Part shown: positions 35,435 through 47,601 of the stretch, in pieces | Layout of the letters: the number at the start of each line of letters is the position of its first letter | How positions within the stretch are numbered: position 1 is the first letter of the stretch | Origin: Isoperla grammatica | Taxonomy: Eukaryota > Arthropoda > Insecta > Plecoptera > Perlodidae | Direction: 5' to 3' | NCBI GenBank assembly: GCA_945910005.1 | Contig: OX246741.1 | Span: forward strand, 35,183,488 to 35,247,487 | Length of the DNA stretch: 64,000 nt | Notes under the pieces: model-generated | Told to the model about the DNA's origin: nothing | What the model saw: only the letters and a program-made list of their open reading frames with translations | The model's database searches: none | Made by a program: the position numbers and the translations under genes

Positions 35435-37921
35435 GAATTGGGGGTAGATTCACCTTAACGAAAGTAGTTCCACTGTGACTGTATGTGGGCATTGCTGCTG
35501 CCCCCCCCCCCCCCCCCCCGACCTCCTCCACCGCAAAAAGGCGCCCAGGCTGATATTAATTTACGACTACACCCCTGGGAATATCACGTAACCAACCCAG
35601 GTGGTGAATTATCCCTAATAGAACTGTTTCGATTAGATTTAGATAGTATAGGGATTAAGGAAGTAGAAAATTAAAGTCATCTTGAAAGCTTAATTAAAGA
35701 GTAATGTAATTTAAATCTGCTTCAGTAACAGAAATTTAACTATATATTTCGAAAATATTAAAAACTAGATCTCAAAATTGATCAATGTAAAAAGAAAGGA
35801 GTGAAATCCAAAGAGATCAATAGGATATAATCCACGTTTCTTACTCGCACAGTATTAATGTCTATAAAAAAATTAATAAAATACAATCAAGATAACATAA
35901 ATATTGTCTGGAAATAGAATTGCTAAATTTCAATTGTTTTGTAAACTTTTCAGCCTCTTCCAAAACATTTAATTATCAGTAAAAAGCCAACTATTGTCTG
36001 AATGGGTCCTTATCAGGCTCAACCCACACCACAAGACTTATAAGACAATAATTGTTGGTTTTAAGGCGTCTCTGAAAAATTATATGGATACATAATTATT
36101 ATACAAATATGTTTTATGAATCTGGCATCTAGAACCGGATTAATTAATTTCAAAGTTTTTAAACTTTTCGCCTATTAAAAAAAAAAGTAAAATTGCCGGT
36201 AACTAAAAAATGGTCTGGTGTCTAAATGAATTGGTTCACTTCACGTATAGTTACTTACCTACCTCAACCCACCCTACAACAGAGTAGAGCACATGTTCTT
36301 GTTTGCCGCGTACTTGCCGCAACACCTGACCCCCCCCCCCAAAATCCCTCCCCCTCCCCCTGCCCCGCACACCGACACCGGATACAGCCCTTCCTAATTG
36401 ACACGTCGTATTTCCGCTCACTTATAATTGTGATCCTTTTAATTGTTCTCCATTTCGACATCTGGCCACCAGATCTGACCCAGAAGACGACACACTGACT
36501 TGACTTGTGTACATCAATGAACAAAGTAAGTTTCGAGCTAAAACGGAAGGATTAAGATGTTTAATTCGAGACGTAGAGTTGTGCACACGGCCAACACCTG
36601 ACCAAGCGTATTGTTGTGGTTGTTGAGGTGCACGTGTGTTGACTGACCAGCTGGGATGCCACGTGCTCTGATCTGGGCTAGCTGCACCGGGCGTCGACCT
36701 AGGGGGGGCTCTGTCCCGTTACACCAGACATGTGGGCACCGGTTGAAGCGGTACTTTACAATGGAGAGACATTTTGACATATTTATTTTCTAGAGTTTTC
36801 ATTTAGAAAAACACATGCTAAAATCAAAGAACACAGATTTTTTCACGAGATAAAGTTATATGGTTTAAATTTATGAAATTAGTAGGTTGCTGCTCTTTGG
36901 ATAGATTTCTTTGAATTGAACTCAAAACACGAGACTCTGCAATACATAGGCCTACACTGATAAAACATAGAAAGTTTCCAGTTTAATTTAGTGTTGTATA
37001 TTCAGAATGTTTACTCCGTAGATTATTTACTCCGTAGATCCCGTATAAAGATATACCTAGAAAAATAATGAATATACGACTCAGTTGTTGGAGTCTTCAG
37101 TGATTATAAATCTTTATTAATGCCATAATAGTTTTGATTTTCGACCACAACAATACTAAAATAACAATTTTGCGATGTTTTTTTGTCGGAGAATCGTTGA
37201 ACAATGCACCTTCAAAGAAGGATACAACAATGGAATGGCCTATAGCAATCGATTATTTATCCTACCTTAATGACTGATGTGTAATCCAAAACTCCCATAA
37301 TTAATTAACAAAATTAATAAAACTTGTGTATACTGCCAGTGCCATGGTCATATTACGCAATAGGCGGACTATAAATCCTTTTGTTTTCCACAAGGTTGTT
37401 ATCAGCTGACTGCTGATGTGGCTAGATAATTTCTTGAAATGTGTACAATAACGTGAACGTCGATGGGGCGGGAGATGAGCTGTCCGACACAACTTTAAAA
37501 ATATTTGTGGTCTTATAGTCATTTCAGTTGCTTAGGTAGATCCCTTAGCTCAGTCACTTTTCGAGTACGAGACGTGCATGAACAAGCAACGAAATCTTGT
37601 GTTGTGTGGTGTATGCAAGTGCGGTGTGAGTAATTTATTTTGACCAGATTTTGTATTGTGCTCGTATATTAATAATTTTTAAAAAATGTCGTGTGAAAAA
37701 ATTATTGGGTCACAGGGACGTAAAATAAGCTAAAAAAAAAATGAAGCAAATGAAGCGGCTCTTCGAAAGACTCCCAAAATCAGTTATTTTTTTAATTTTA
37801 AAATTTGTGAACACATAAACGTGTCTGAAACGCCTCGACTTCGAGTCACATGTGGGTGAGTAATATAAAATAACTTTACCACACGGTAACTATAGCCTAA
37901 GTAATACAAGCTTTACACGGT
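35435..37921. other. No supported gene
   Basis: AT-rich, with poly-C tracts at 35501-35519 and 36331-36340. Open frames of 60-90 codons look random. Confidence 0.5.
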
Positions 37922-38059
37922 TCAATACTTTCGTCAAACTTATTGAATTCAACGAAAAAAAAACATCAATTAATAGAAGCTATATTGTTGCAGTTCTTTA
38001 ACAAACTGTTCTTAATTCGCTTTTGTTCATGAATTCAATAAGTTTGACGAGAGTATTGA
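37922..38059. repeat. Foldback repeat, ~30-bp arms
   Basis: TCAATACTTTCGTCAAACTT at the left, with AAGTTTGACGAGAGTATTGA as its inverse at the right (one mismatch), continuing through ATTGAATTCA. About 70 bp of loop. No target duplication was found. Confidence 0.65.
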
Positions 38060-38370
38060 GTTTGCATATCTATTATATTGAATTTGTTTATTTATTATGT
38101 AGTGACAAAAGTCCTGGGGTAGAGTGCACTCTAGGACTAGGAGGCGTAAACATTATTTGCAATAAATAGCATTGTATTGTATGCATGCATTAATATATAT
38201 ATTATCTATACATACATAGGCCTACATAGATAGGTCTACAGAATAATCATAATGATATTTTGGGTTCCAAGCGGGGGGGGGGGGGGGGGGGCGGACACCT
38301 AAAAAGTTGTGCCTATGTTGTTATCGATATCTAATACGGCCCTGTATACTGCATATTATACAATTTGACG

Positions 38371-38430
38371 GCATTGAAACCGGTGACCCCTTTAATTAGA
38401 GTCCCTCGTCTTACCGCTGAGCCACCTCTA
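38371..38430 (-). repeat. tRNA-like SINE head
   Basis: On the minus strand GTGGCTCAGCGGTAAGACGA (A box) and ACCGGTTTCAATGCC (B-box-like). No CCA-stem complement, so not a functional tRNA. Confidence 0.5.
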
Positions 38431-40240
38431 CCGGTTTCATCCCAAGAAAGCTCAAACTACAACATTCACTCCTCTTACGTATTTTCCCCGCAAGACAAAA
38501 CGGAAAATCTGAATGAATAATCAGAAAACGGAACGATTTATTAATAGCCCCGGAGTGCATAGACCGGAAACGGCTACGGCAGGTGAAGTGAAGCGTTCCG
38601 CGGAGGGGGGAGAGGGGGGAGGGGGGGGGGGCAAAGAGACCGTCGTCGCCCAACTGTCAAATTCGTTGCGGCGTCATTTTTTTTGCGTCGGTCTCTTCGA
38701 GTTTTGGCGCCACCTTTTTGTGTATCCGTCAAGTGAAGCCTTTTGGCAATGTCGCCTCGAGCAGCAGTCAGTCATGCCGCCACTGCGAGTAACGAGATTT
38801 TATCGGAAAGTGAGAGAAGTTAGTGAGAAGTGAAGCAATGGGTTTATTTATGCAACATTCTTCGTAGTGAACTCATTTGCTCGGTTGGCATCGATGCCAT
38901 TGTAAGAGCTGTGTATTTATTTATAGGTTCGCATCTGTGCATTGATTCTTGGATACTTGGTTAGCTGATGATGCTAAGCTGTAATAGTTAGGAAGTATAG
39001 GAATCTATAGATCTGTGCTTGTGGTACGAGATTTTTGATAACTTTTATTGTATCATAAGTATTATTTAATTAATATATACTAAATTCAATACATTTATAA
39101 AACAAATGCGATTATGAATGACTGAAGGGCTAGACATAAAATAAAATCGCATTAAACAGCATAAAATAAATTTACCGTTATGATCTAGCTAGAATAAATA
39201 ACCCAAAACTATTATATATAGGTTTTTGGATTGAGGTGAATGAATACAGGTATCGTAATTATTTTAAATTAAGTTTTTTGTTAACACGCAATTATTACAT
39301 ATTATTGGTATTATGTCCGGATAAAGGTTAAAGATCTTCTACGTGTACCGATAGCATCAAAAGACATAACCCTCTCGAGATAGTTATCTAGACCATAATG
39401 ATGATCGAAATATGCAAAACAGTAAGATAATTTAGCTTTGTTATCTAAAGAAGTGCAAAATAAAATTTAAAACACAAAAAGGCTGCCCATCCACTGTCTC
39501 TTTAGTGAAAATATCAGTGAAATATTTGGCAACGTGGATTATTTAGAACTGCGCACTTATATGGTACCTGCGAAGGGTTTGGGATAAGCACGCAAGGACA
39601 AAGAACCAGGACACCAGGTCCTTGAGGATTCGAGGTTGGGTGCAATCAAGGAAACAGGGCGAAGCAAGGCAATAATATGACCTTCTTACTTCTAATGGTA
39701 CAATAAAAAACCGTCATCTCTAATTGAAAACGGCAAATCTCTCCCAGCGCAGATCCTGCACGCATGCACAATACCATCCACTCTGTCTGGAGTGAATTAG
39801 GCATCGCTTCCGCCCTTCGCGGGTCCAAATAATCGCACAACGCGAAGTTAGCCTAGCTTTATGGGTACATTTCGGTTCAATCTGTTGGTGACAAAGAGAA
39901 GGTAGCGAACTTTGGGTGGCCACAGGATTAAAGTAATAAAATATTAAGTGTTTTTCATCATCGTTCCAACCGGATGGGACATTCAGGACACTCAGACCAA
40001 CCTGCCAGGAGCCGTCCTGAAAACGATTTGCACTTTTAGTCTTTTCGGTTTCATCAAAGAACCAATGTGCTAAAATACAAATCGAGATTGTCTTCAAAAT
40101 CAATGATTCTTTGGAGTAGCTAGAAGATTGATTGATTAAGGGGACTTAACAGCAACGTCTCGTATTTGTGCAACAATGGTTAATTGAGACAATGAGAGGG
40201 TGATAATGAAGATGAAGATGCAAAAAGCACAACGTCCGAA
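38431..40240. other. No supported gene; one GC-rich patch
   Basis: A CpG-rich patch at 38560-38830 with GGGGGGAGGG runs could be regulatory, but has no defining motif. The rest is AT-rich. Confidence 0.4.
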
Positions 40241-40452
40241 TCAGATCCATTGTACGTCGCGTGGGTCGTCATACGGCAGTCCAGCAAGAGAGGACAAGGC
40301 CAAGTAGGAGGACGAATCTTCAGGGGGCAGTGGGAGGCCAAGGGACAGGGTGGGGAACTGGTGGACGTTTGGATCGCAAAGAGGTCCGACACGTATGGAG
40401 CCCTTTATGCGGGCACCGGTCACCACGAGGAGGGGCCCCTCAACCGGAGTAG
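40241..40452 (-). CDS. Possible terminal coding exon
   Basis: In an unusually GC-rich patch, a minus-strand frame runs about 70 codons from a TTCTAG acceptor to TGA. Its sequence (for example HQFPTLSLGLPLPPEDSSSY) has mixed, non-repetitive composition. Other frames are also open here, on both strands, which weakens the case. No family is recognised. Confidence 0.25.
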
Positions 40453-42574
40453 CTAGAAATCCATGGGCTTAGATAGGACCTAAATCGAGCTGGCGGGCTT
40501 CTGTTATTGACTCGTGAACGTAATTTAATATTAGCTTTGTTTGTTACATTACATGTATAGTGTAGTGTAACGTGTAAGTGAGTGTAGGCCAATTGTAGGC
40601 TTTTATACTTGATTTTGCTTCGCGTCACCCAGAATAAGAAAACGCTTTTTGTCTACACTTTACACTAAGCTTTACACTGACGTACTTACGTTTTGAGATT
40701 ATGGTGTGCATGCTCACATTATTTCCGTTAATAGTCCAAAATAACCCTAATATACAAATACATTTACTACATCAATTTTAAATGCATTAATTTATTATGA
40801 AAGTGCTGCGGTTTTACCATCGGTGGAAATAGAATGCGTTTTTCATGATTAGTGATCTCCTTATTTTGAACTGACACATTTGTTTGGCGCCTTTTAATTA
40901 CACTACACTTGCTGCATGAGCCGAAAAGCAGTTGTAGAAAGTGCTACACAAAGTGTAGCACTGAGGTAAAACAAACGCCTTACACTTGGCTACACTTAAT
41001 ACCCAGACGCCTTTTAGAGAGATTGAGCCTACACTAGTGTAAAGTGTAGGTCAGTGTAGGTAAAACAAACACACCTATTGGGTCCAGGATTGCATTCATT
41101 AATCATTCAACCATCTTGATCAGTGGCGCAACCAGTTGTGTGTGTGTGGGGGGGGGGGGTGTTAAGCTCCCCCCCCCACTCTAGGCACCAAATCAGCGTC
41201 GAAGGTTTATCGTAATCGTCATCGTCGTAATCGTAATGGTGGAGGCATCAGTTATAAAACGCGAGACTCAATTCGTGACGTGATGGGTTCGGGTCCCGTC
41301 GACGGCAATCCTTGACTGATGGTTTTATCTGAGGTTTAGTCAGTTGTACCTTTGAGTTTATACTCAAAAGTTATACAGCGAATGTTTTGACTGATATCTA
41401 CTCTTATACATTCTTCCCATTCCTTCCCACGCAATTATCCAAAGACCCAAGCTATAACTTATACTGTGCTTATATACCAAGCTAACCAGAAAGGTTACAT
41501 TGTTTCTTTCCATAATACCTCGCAAATGAAGGTTTTTGGTATTAATAGACTAATTTTACTATCCACGCCAGATGTGGATTCGTATAAATATTAGATTATA
41601 AAACATTCAAATAACGCAACCGTTCCAGTCGTTATTAAATTCTGTAATTGGTAATCAAACTAAACTAAAGCCCCTAGCAAAGATTACTGAGTAATCTTTG
41701 CCCCTAGCCTATAAGTAATGAGTTTCATTCGAGTGTTTTGTTCTTGCACAACCAAACCTTACTTTTTCTGTTGTTGTTTTTAGGTTAATTTCACGCAGCT
41801 GGCCGTAACTAGGGGTTGGTTTGGTAACCGGTGTAAAAAGTCGGGAGTAGACCATTTTGACTTACTTATATCACCATTAATTTCACACCAGTCACCAGTA
41901 ATAACAAATGTGGGATGACAAATGTTATAAGAAAACGTACCTAACACTCGTTAAAACACGCAGTCACACTATAAGAATCAAAAAAAATTCCAGGGCTGTG
42001 CTCATTGGCTGGGGGAGGGGGGGGGGGGGGGCCTCTCCAATAACCTCCATTGTACTTTGCGCAATCTTTCCCGCGGGGGATTTTTATACCATATAGTTAG
42101 GACCCTGATTTTCCGTGATTTTTAATTTGCAATTGTATACCCTAAAAAAAACCTGAAGAGGTTCGCGAATATGGCGTCCTACAAATACATCTGCCATTCC
42201 TGCGTCCACACTGTATTATCAATCAGTGTTATTCTGATCCTGTGATCGCTCTTCGCGAGTCGAGTAGAATAGAGGGTTTGAGAGGGAGCTGCCGCGCGAT
42301 GAGTGATGTCGGTGAGAGGAGAGGAGAGGAGAGGAAGGTAACGTGGAACCGATCTGAGAACCCTCCAAGCGTGACAAACCAAGAGCGCGACGCTGTCACT
42401 GTCACTGTCCTAGAGGCTGTCCTTCAGTCACTCAGCCACACCGTTCATCACTGACAGCGGCGACCCTCTGTGCGCATGTCTCCACTCTCGAGGTGACGTC
42501 ACACGATACGAGGTATCGCATGTTAGACCGTTGTACAGAAACATTACGTTATATGTGGTGGTGGTACCCCAAAG
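40453..42574. other. Mostly non-coding; possible MITE with CTACACTTTACAC motifs
   Basis: Between about 40560 and 41090 the motifs CTACACTTTACAC and GTGTAAAGTGTAG occur in opposite orientation, suggesting an aged MITE whose ends I cannot define. CAGTGGCGCAACCAG at 41121 looks like a lone hAT end. A GAGAG-rich patch lies at 42315-42335. Confidence 0.4.
41262..41400 (+). repeat. tRNA-derived SINE fragment
   Basis: B-box-like GGTTCGGGTCCCG near 41285, then GGCAATCCTTGACTGATGG and TAGTCAGTTGTACC, matching the SINE tail at 57291. The 5' part is degenerate. Confidence 0.55.
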
Positions 42575-43030
42575 TAGAGGCCGGCCCGGGTACGGGCCTT
42601 GATGGCCGGCCCTGGGCCTACATATCATTGAACGAGGAGGGATTTTTCGGGCTTTTTTTTTGTAATCGGTAATTACAATGAAATAGAAGTAATGTTCTTT
42701 TACCAACATTTCCGAACCAAAACAAACCCGAAATAGTATAAACTTCCGGTCACAACATTTTTGTTGTAATTCTTTTCTTTACATAAGCTTTCACTGGCAA
42801 TAGTTACTAATTTCGTTACATCTATCGTATTCCTTGACAAATACTATGAAAATGAACTTGCTGCTTCAACAGTTGAACGTGCTTTTACGGGCCAATTTTC
42901 ACTTCAGGCGGGTCTGGGCCGGGCCCGGGCTTTGATTAGCTTACTCACTACGGGCCGGTACAGGCCCGGGCCTGAAATATCGGGCCCGGGCCGGGCCGGG
43001 CTTCTATATTTAGGCCCGTGCAGACCTCTA
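42575..43030. mobile_element. hAT-type non-autonomous element, GGCCCGGG-rich ends
   Basis: Ends TAGAGGCCGGCCCGG and, inverted, TAGAGGTCTGCACGGGCC. Flanking 8-mers CCCCAAAG (42567-42574) and CCCAAAAG (43031-43038) match at 7 of 8. The 456-bp interior has no transposase frame. A second, inverted and truncated copy lies at 33430-33869. Confidence 0.75.
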
Positions 43031-44064
43031 CCCAAAAGATTACCAACGGTGGAGCATTACCCTCTGGCGATATGCTGCCCGTAAATCGTTTTAAAAATTC
43101 CCAGTCAAGTTTGGATTTATTAATTACTGTTGTCATTTTTCAAAAATCAATAGTAAAATAAAATAGCGGGCTAATACCGTTAAAACGATAGGCCTACTTT
43201 GAAAAGTGAGAAGGGTTGAGAAGTGTCTACTCAAAATAAATTCAATTATTAGTAAATAATGGCACTCCAAAATCATGCAAATTATTGGCCATCCTTGGCG
43301 AATTACTTCATAATTATATTATTTGCAATTTTGTCCATACTTTGCAGTGTATAAATTAATTAACAACTTTTTAGAGCACTCACCTCAACTAAACCTTATG
43401 ACGTCATCTAGTTCTAATTTATCCCATTGCTGTACGAACTTGAACTGTGATTCGATCTATCGAAGGAGAATGTTTATCGTTGCCAACGTTTAAAGGGTGA
43501 TTAACATAGATCACATTGTCCACGCGCTTTTCACCAGACCTCGAGCGCAGAACTGAAACTAAAGTGCATTGGCATTCATTCCAAGGAATCGTTCCATCTC
43601 TGTACGCTACTGGCAGTGAAACTCCATTTCATTTCATTTCATTTCCATTGTATGTAATAATGTTTTGTAGGAAGCCTGCCCAGGGACAATTTCATGTCCC
43701 TCTTCATGCGACTAATAGGCCTAATATTTGGAGTAATTGGGAAGGAATTACCGAGGTATGTTATATAATATATAATATATAAACAGTAATATAATGTAAT
43801 AATATTAAACCTTAACCACAATATTGTCGGTATCGTAATGGAATCGTAATCTGGAAATCGGGAAATAGTTCACGTTATTATATGGCTCTATTTTGTGAAT
43901 ATTATTCACAATTAAATCGTAAAGTCGTTACTTTGGGTTTATAGTGTGGTTATACAGTTACACCCACACTATAATTGCAAAGGCCCAGCAATGTCGCAAT
44001 CTCGATTGTAATAGGGAAATGTGTTCATACTTTTAAGATTGCGATCCCGATCCCGATTAGGTGC

Positions 44065-44065
<1 letters not shown>
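43031..44065. other. No supported gene
   Basis: AT-rich, with a TTTCATTTCA microrepeat at 43623-43647. Short frames only. Confidence 0.5.

Positions 44066-44117
<52 letters not shown>
44066..44117 (+). repeat. (ACG)n microsatellite
   Basis: About 17 perfect ACG units. It gives an artefactual poly-Arg frame on the minus strand. A poly-C run follows at 44154-44170. Confidence 0.95.
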
Positions 44118-44247
44118 AATGGTTAGTTAGGGAATGACACCATCCCTGTATGCCCCCCCCCCCCCCCCCGCCCGTCCCCTGGATAAAGTGTTGGCTCGAC
44201 ATTTTGCAATGGTTTCATTTATAAACTTACTAATTTACCTTTAGACC

Positions 44248-44614
44248 CATTGGCATGCGCAAGGGGGGGCCAGGGGGCACTTGCCCCCCATTCGGATAGG
44301 TGTGCTTTTTTTTTTAGCAGAACGAAACAGCGTCTTGCTCACAAGTCACAACACATAAATGTCTCTGTCTTGTCTTCTGCCCGCGGATATCACTGATAAA
44401 GAATTTTGTGAAATTAACCCATTCAACAGACAACCATGTGCTCCTCCTAATAGCAATTAAAAACAAATAAGAAAACGGATGTTTTTAAAAAATCGCCTAC
44501 AGCGCTATTTTGTGGGGGGTATTCGCCCCACACCCCCCATTGGCGCCGCCGGCAAGTACCTTGGCCGGGAATTTCTTGTGCCCCCCCATTGATCAGCCTC
44601 TGCGCACGCCTATG
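44248..44614. mobile_element. hAT-type non-autonomous element with perfect 8-bp duplication
   Basis: Left end CATTGGCATGCGCAAGG, reverse complement of the right end CATAGGCGTGCGCAGAGG. The target duplication is TTTAGACC on both sides (44240-44247, 44615-44622), 8 of 8. Poly-G/C tracts lie just inside both ends. The interior (AATCGCCTACAGCGCTATTTTG) resembles part of the 55218 element, so they are related. 367 bp, no transposase. Confidence 0.85.
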
Positions 44615-45044
44615 TTTAGACCTAATGGTAAATTGTTTTACTCCCATATCCTGTTTGTATGTTTGTACTCCTCCTGACAATAAACTTTTGATGTGTATTG
44701 TGTGGGGGGTGGGTGGGGGGGGGGGGGGGGGGGCGGTATGTATTATAGCGGAAGCTTCCAACTTTTTCTCTAGTTGTAAATCCGTTGACAACCCACAATT
44801 TTGCATCCGCGTCCACACATACGCGCTCTGCTCATGGATCATCAAACCACAACCGCTTCCGACGAACGCAGTTTTTTTTTTTTTTTAGTGCGTAAAGTTT
44901 GGCCATGAACAGACTCGTAAAAAATAATTTCAAAGGCACGATTTTGAAACTAGATAATGTGCCTTGTATTATCTTTATCTAAAAAACTATGTTATATATA
45001 CCGGAGAAGAGAAAACTATAGCCGGTGCTACTGTTGAGTGTAAG

Positions 45045-45113
45045 CAGTGGCGGTTCGTGCTAGGAGCTGCGGAGCTGCAGCGCCCCCACTAAATATTTCA
45101 CGAGCCGCCACTG
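45045..45113. mobile_element. 69-bp hAT-type micro-element with perfect 8-bp duplication
   Basis: CAGTGGCGGTTCGTG at the left and CACGAGCCGCCACTG at the right form a near-perfect inverted repeat around a 39-bp core that includes GGAGCTGC/GCAGC. Both flanks are AGTGTAAG (45037-45044, 45114-45121), 8 of 8. This is close to the smallest length that could still hold two transposase-binding ends. Confidence 0.85.
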
Positions 45114-45738
45114 AGTGTAAGTGTATTTGATATGTCAAATGGCTGTACATATGGTGTTATCGTTGACGATCTTGATGAAATCATAAATAGAATCTATGAA
45201 ATAAAATACACATTTCATTTCACTATTTTTCATATGTGTAGTACAAACGACAGATTTCATCATTTTAAGCCTCGAAAATGAAATCAATCCAAAAATCATA
45301 CAGTGCAAGCAAATAGAAATATTTAAAAATCTTTCACAGCTATAGTTGGACATTGTAAACTTTTATTGGTATCTCCATCCAAAGCTGTTTCCTATTGACA
45401 CAGAATAACAATAAAAACGAAAATCGAAACAAATTACATTGGATAAAACTTATATAAAAACAAAAATAAATGTTGCCTAAAAATAAATATAGACCAGCGT
45501 AACACGCATCGAACTATATCGTCAGTGAGGCTTGAAGTCAATGTTTTTAATAATTTTCGAGATTCCTCGAAAAATTCGGGAATTGTACCTCTACTAGACC
45601 TACTCGGATATCCTTGTCCTTGAGATTGTTAATAACATCTAACATCAACCGACATAATACGATCCTAGATCATTTTTAAAGGGTGTTTGGAACGACAACA
45701 CGGTAGTTGTAGTTGTTGTATCGCTATGACAGGTGCCA

Positions 45739-45805
45739 AGGGCGCGAGCTCCAATCAGCGGCCGAGTTTCACGCAAACTCGGCCACTGATTGGAGCTCGC
45801 GCCTT
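45739..45805. repeat. 67-bp hairpin, ~30-bp stem
   Basis: GCGCGAGCTCCAATCAG and GGCCGAGTTT pair with AAACTCGGCC and CTGATTGGAGCTCGCGC around the loop CACGC. Only one or two stem mismatches. It could be a tiny foldback element or a stable RNA hairpin. No duplication is visible. Confidence 0.7.
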
Positions 45806-46381
45806 CGCTTCGCTCGCAACGCGTAGCTGTAAACGTACCATAAGAGAGACGTCTTGTCATAGAGTTGTCAGAGTTTTGTTTGTTTATAAATAGGCTCTAA
45901 TTGTGATCAATAATGTTAAAACATTATATATATAGTTTTGAAATGTTTGCAGCAGAGCGCTTCCATCAAACACTCGATTAAATTTACATGACAGCTCGTA
46001 CTCAAAGCGCTAGCTATATCCTGTATTCTTTTGTCTGAGATAAAATTTCACTCAAACCTTTTAACAAAATTTAGTATGTTCTGTTGCATCTTACATTGTG
46101 AATTTGGTTTAGCAAAGATTGATATTGTGGCATTGTGTATTTTTAAAGAATTATAACAATAATTATGTAAACATATTCTGTTTGTTGGGGGGGCGGGGAA
46201 ATCATGTAAATATGATAACTTGTAACGTACATACATTTGTATTAGTTAGTTATCCATGATCACTTGTGAAAACTTGTTTTCAGTGGGGAACAAATACAAC
46301 AAATAATATTTTTAGAACTCTCTTATTTCTTTCGATAAGCCGGTGACGATGAGTCACTGTGTATGCCTACTTTGTAAAAGT

Positions 46382-46605
46382 TCAGCTACCAAATGACTCA
46401 TTTTCGAAATAATTGTAGGAAATACATTTGGCGCTGTTGTGTTGTGGCTCACAGAATTCACCGTCTAAGAATTCTTTGACAACGAGTTCTCTGACACGCT
46501 TCATCCTCTGGCTGCGCGCCCAGTCCGGAAGGCATAAGTCTTGCAGCAACGAGCTGATCCAAGAAGGTGCCAAATCTTCTTCATCTTGGTTTATAAATTT
46601 GTCGT
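46382..46605 (-). CDS. Possible terminal coding exon
   Basis: A 74-codon minus-strand frame without repeats, rich in mixed polar and aromatic residues (for example PSWISSLLQDLCLPDWARSQ), ends in a stop. It is preceded on the minus strand by a T-rich tract and an AG, as expected for a 3' splice site. There is no in-frame ATG, so it would be a last exon. No family recognised. It is divergent from the candidate exon at 46661, 56 bp away. Confidence 0.28.
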
Positions 46606-46660
46606 CTCAACATTACAAACAAACATAAAAAAAAAAACAATTTACAAGCTTGCTGTAAAA

Positions 46661-46778
46661 ATGATGGATTTCCTCTCTAGCCAAAACCTCGAAATAGATT
46701 ACAATGACAGGGCCACTCTTTTGACTGGGGAGATTAAACTAGCCAACTCGCGCATTCTGTGTGCCAGGCAAGTCAAAG
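46661..46778 (+). CDS. Possible coding exon with strong splice donor
   Basis: ATGATG opens 39 codons of balanced composition (MMDFLSSQNLEIDYNDRATL and onward) ending at a consensus donor, AAAG/GTAAGA. Reading on yields only ten more codons before a stop. The codon choice and lack of repeats look genuine. I do not recognise the protein and see no matching second exon in the next few kb, where a hAT element sits. Confidence 0.3.
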
Positions 46779-46899
46779 GTAAGATGAGTGATTCAAAGCA
46801 TTTGTATTAGTCGTATGAGTCGTTTGACGCTATTTGGTTGTGGTTCTACCGTGACGCGTACAAGTAAATAATAAGAGCTTGCCAAGGACTTTTTCCAAC

Positions 46900-47601
46900 C
46901 AGTGGCGGCGCCAGAAATAAATAAATGGGGGGCAGAGCAGGTACAATTCGCAATATGTTGAGGGGGCAAGAAAAAACCTATCACATTATTCGTTGAAACA
47001 ACGCCACCCCCCCCCCCCCCCCCCCCCCTTCGCCGCTATAAAACGTAAACAATTGAACTTAACATAGTAACAAATTAATATGATTGATTATTTACTCCCT
47101 AAAAATCCAAGAAAAAAAGAGAAAATGCAGACGAGCAGATGGATAGAACGAATAGTGCCCTCCACTATTTTTGTTCGTCTGTTGTTGTGAGAAACTTCAA
47201 ATGGATTCACTACTTGATTTTAGTCCAAAGATTTAGCGAGTGATTTTTTAACTGCTATCACAGCCAAATTAGAAAGACGAGTGTTACCCATATTATCTCG
47301 TAGATACGACTTTATTGAGCTGAAACTTGAAGGTGATCTCTCGCACTCTGTACTATAGAGGGCATTTTATATTTGTTCAGCACATTTGCTAATTTAACTG
47401 TCGACTAACTTTGGTCTTTGGCATTGTGTTTTTTTCTTTTCAACAGAAGTGGGAATACTTTCATCTCAGCCTCAAAACTGTCCATATCAAAATGCAATTG
47501 ATATAAATTACTCCATAACAGTACTATGAGTGGGGGGGGGGGGGGGCAGACCATTTTTGGGGGGAAACTGCCCCCCGTGCACCCTTGTAGCGCCGCCACT
47601 G
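46900..47601. mobile_element. hAT element with decayed transposase
   Basis: Ends CAGTGGCGGCGCCAG and CAGTGGCGGCGCTAC (right end inverted). Flanking 8-mers TTTCCAAC (46892-46899) and TTTGCAAC (47602-47609) match at 7 of 8. Poly-G/C runs lie inside both ends (about 47006-47028, 47530-47547). The interior encodes the C-terminus of a hAT transposase on the minus strand, so this is an internally deleted derivative of a coding element. Confidence 0.85.
47220..47520 (-). pseudogene. hAT transposase C-terminal fragment
   Basis: On the minus strand the segment ending near 47227 encodes a stretch containing SIKSYLRDNMGNTRLSNLA and then reaches a stop. This is the hAT dimerisation-domain pattern (ERSFSxLKxIKxYLRxxMxxxRLSxLA) at the very C-terminus, as in ZMYM1-like hAT transposases. 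Upstream, LHFDMDSFEAEM and LANVLNKYKM look like earlier parts of the same domain but are separated by a stop and a frame change. Only the tail of the gene remains and it cannot be functional. Confidence 0.7.

Noticed and set aside
38371..38430. Functional tRNA gene
   Set aside because: A- and B-box-like motifs but no acceptor stem; same for 18800, 57210 and 62755.
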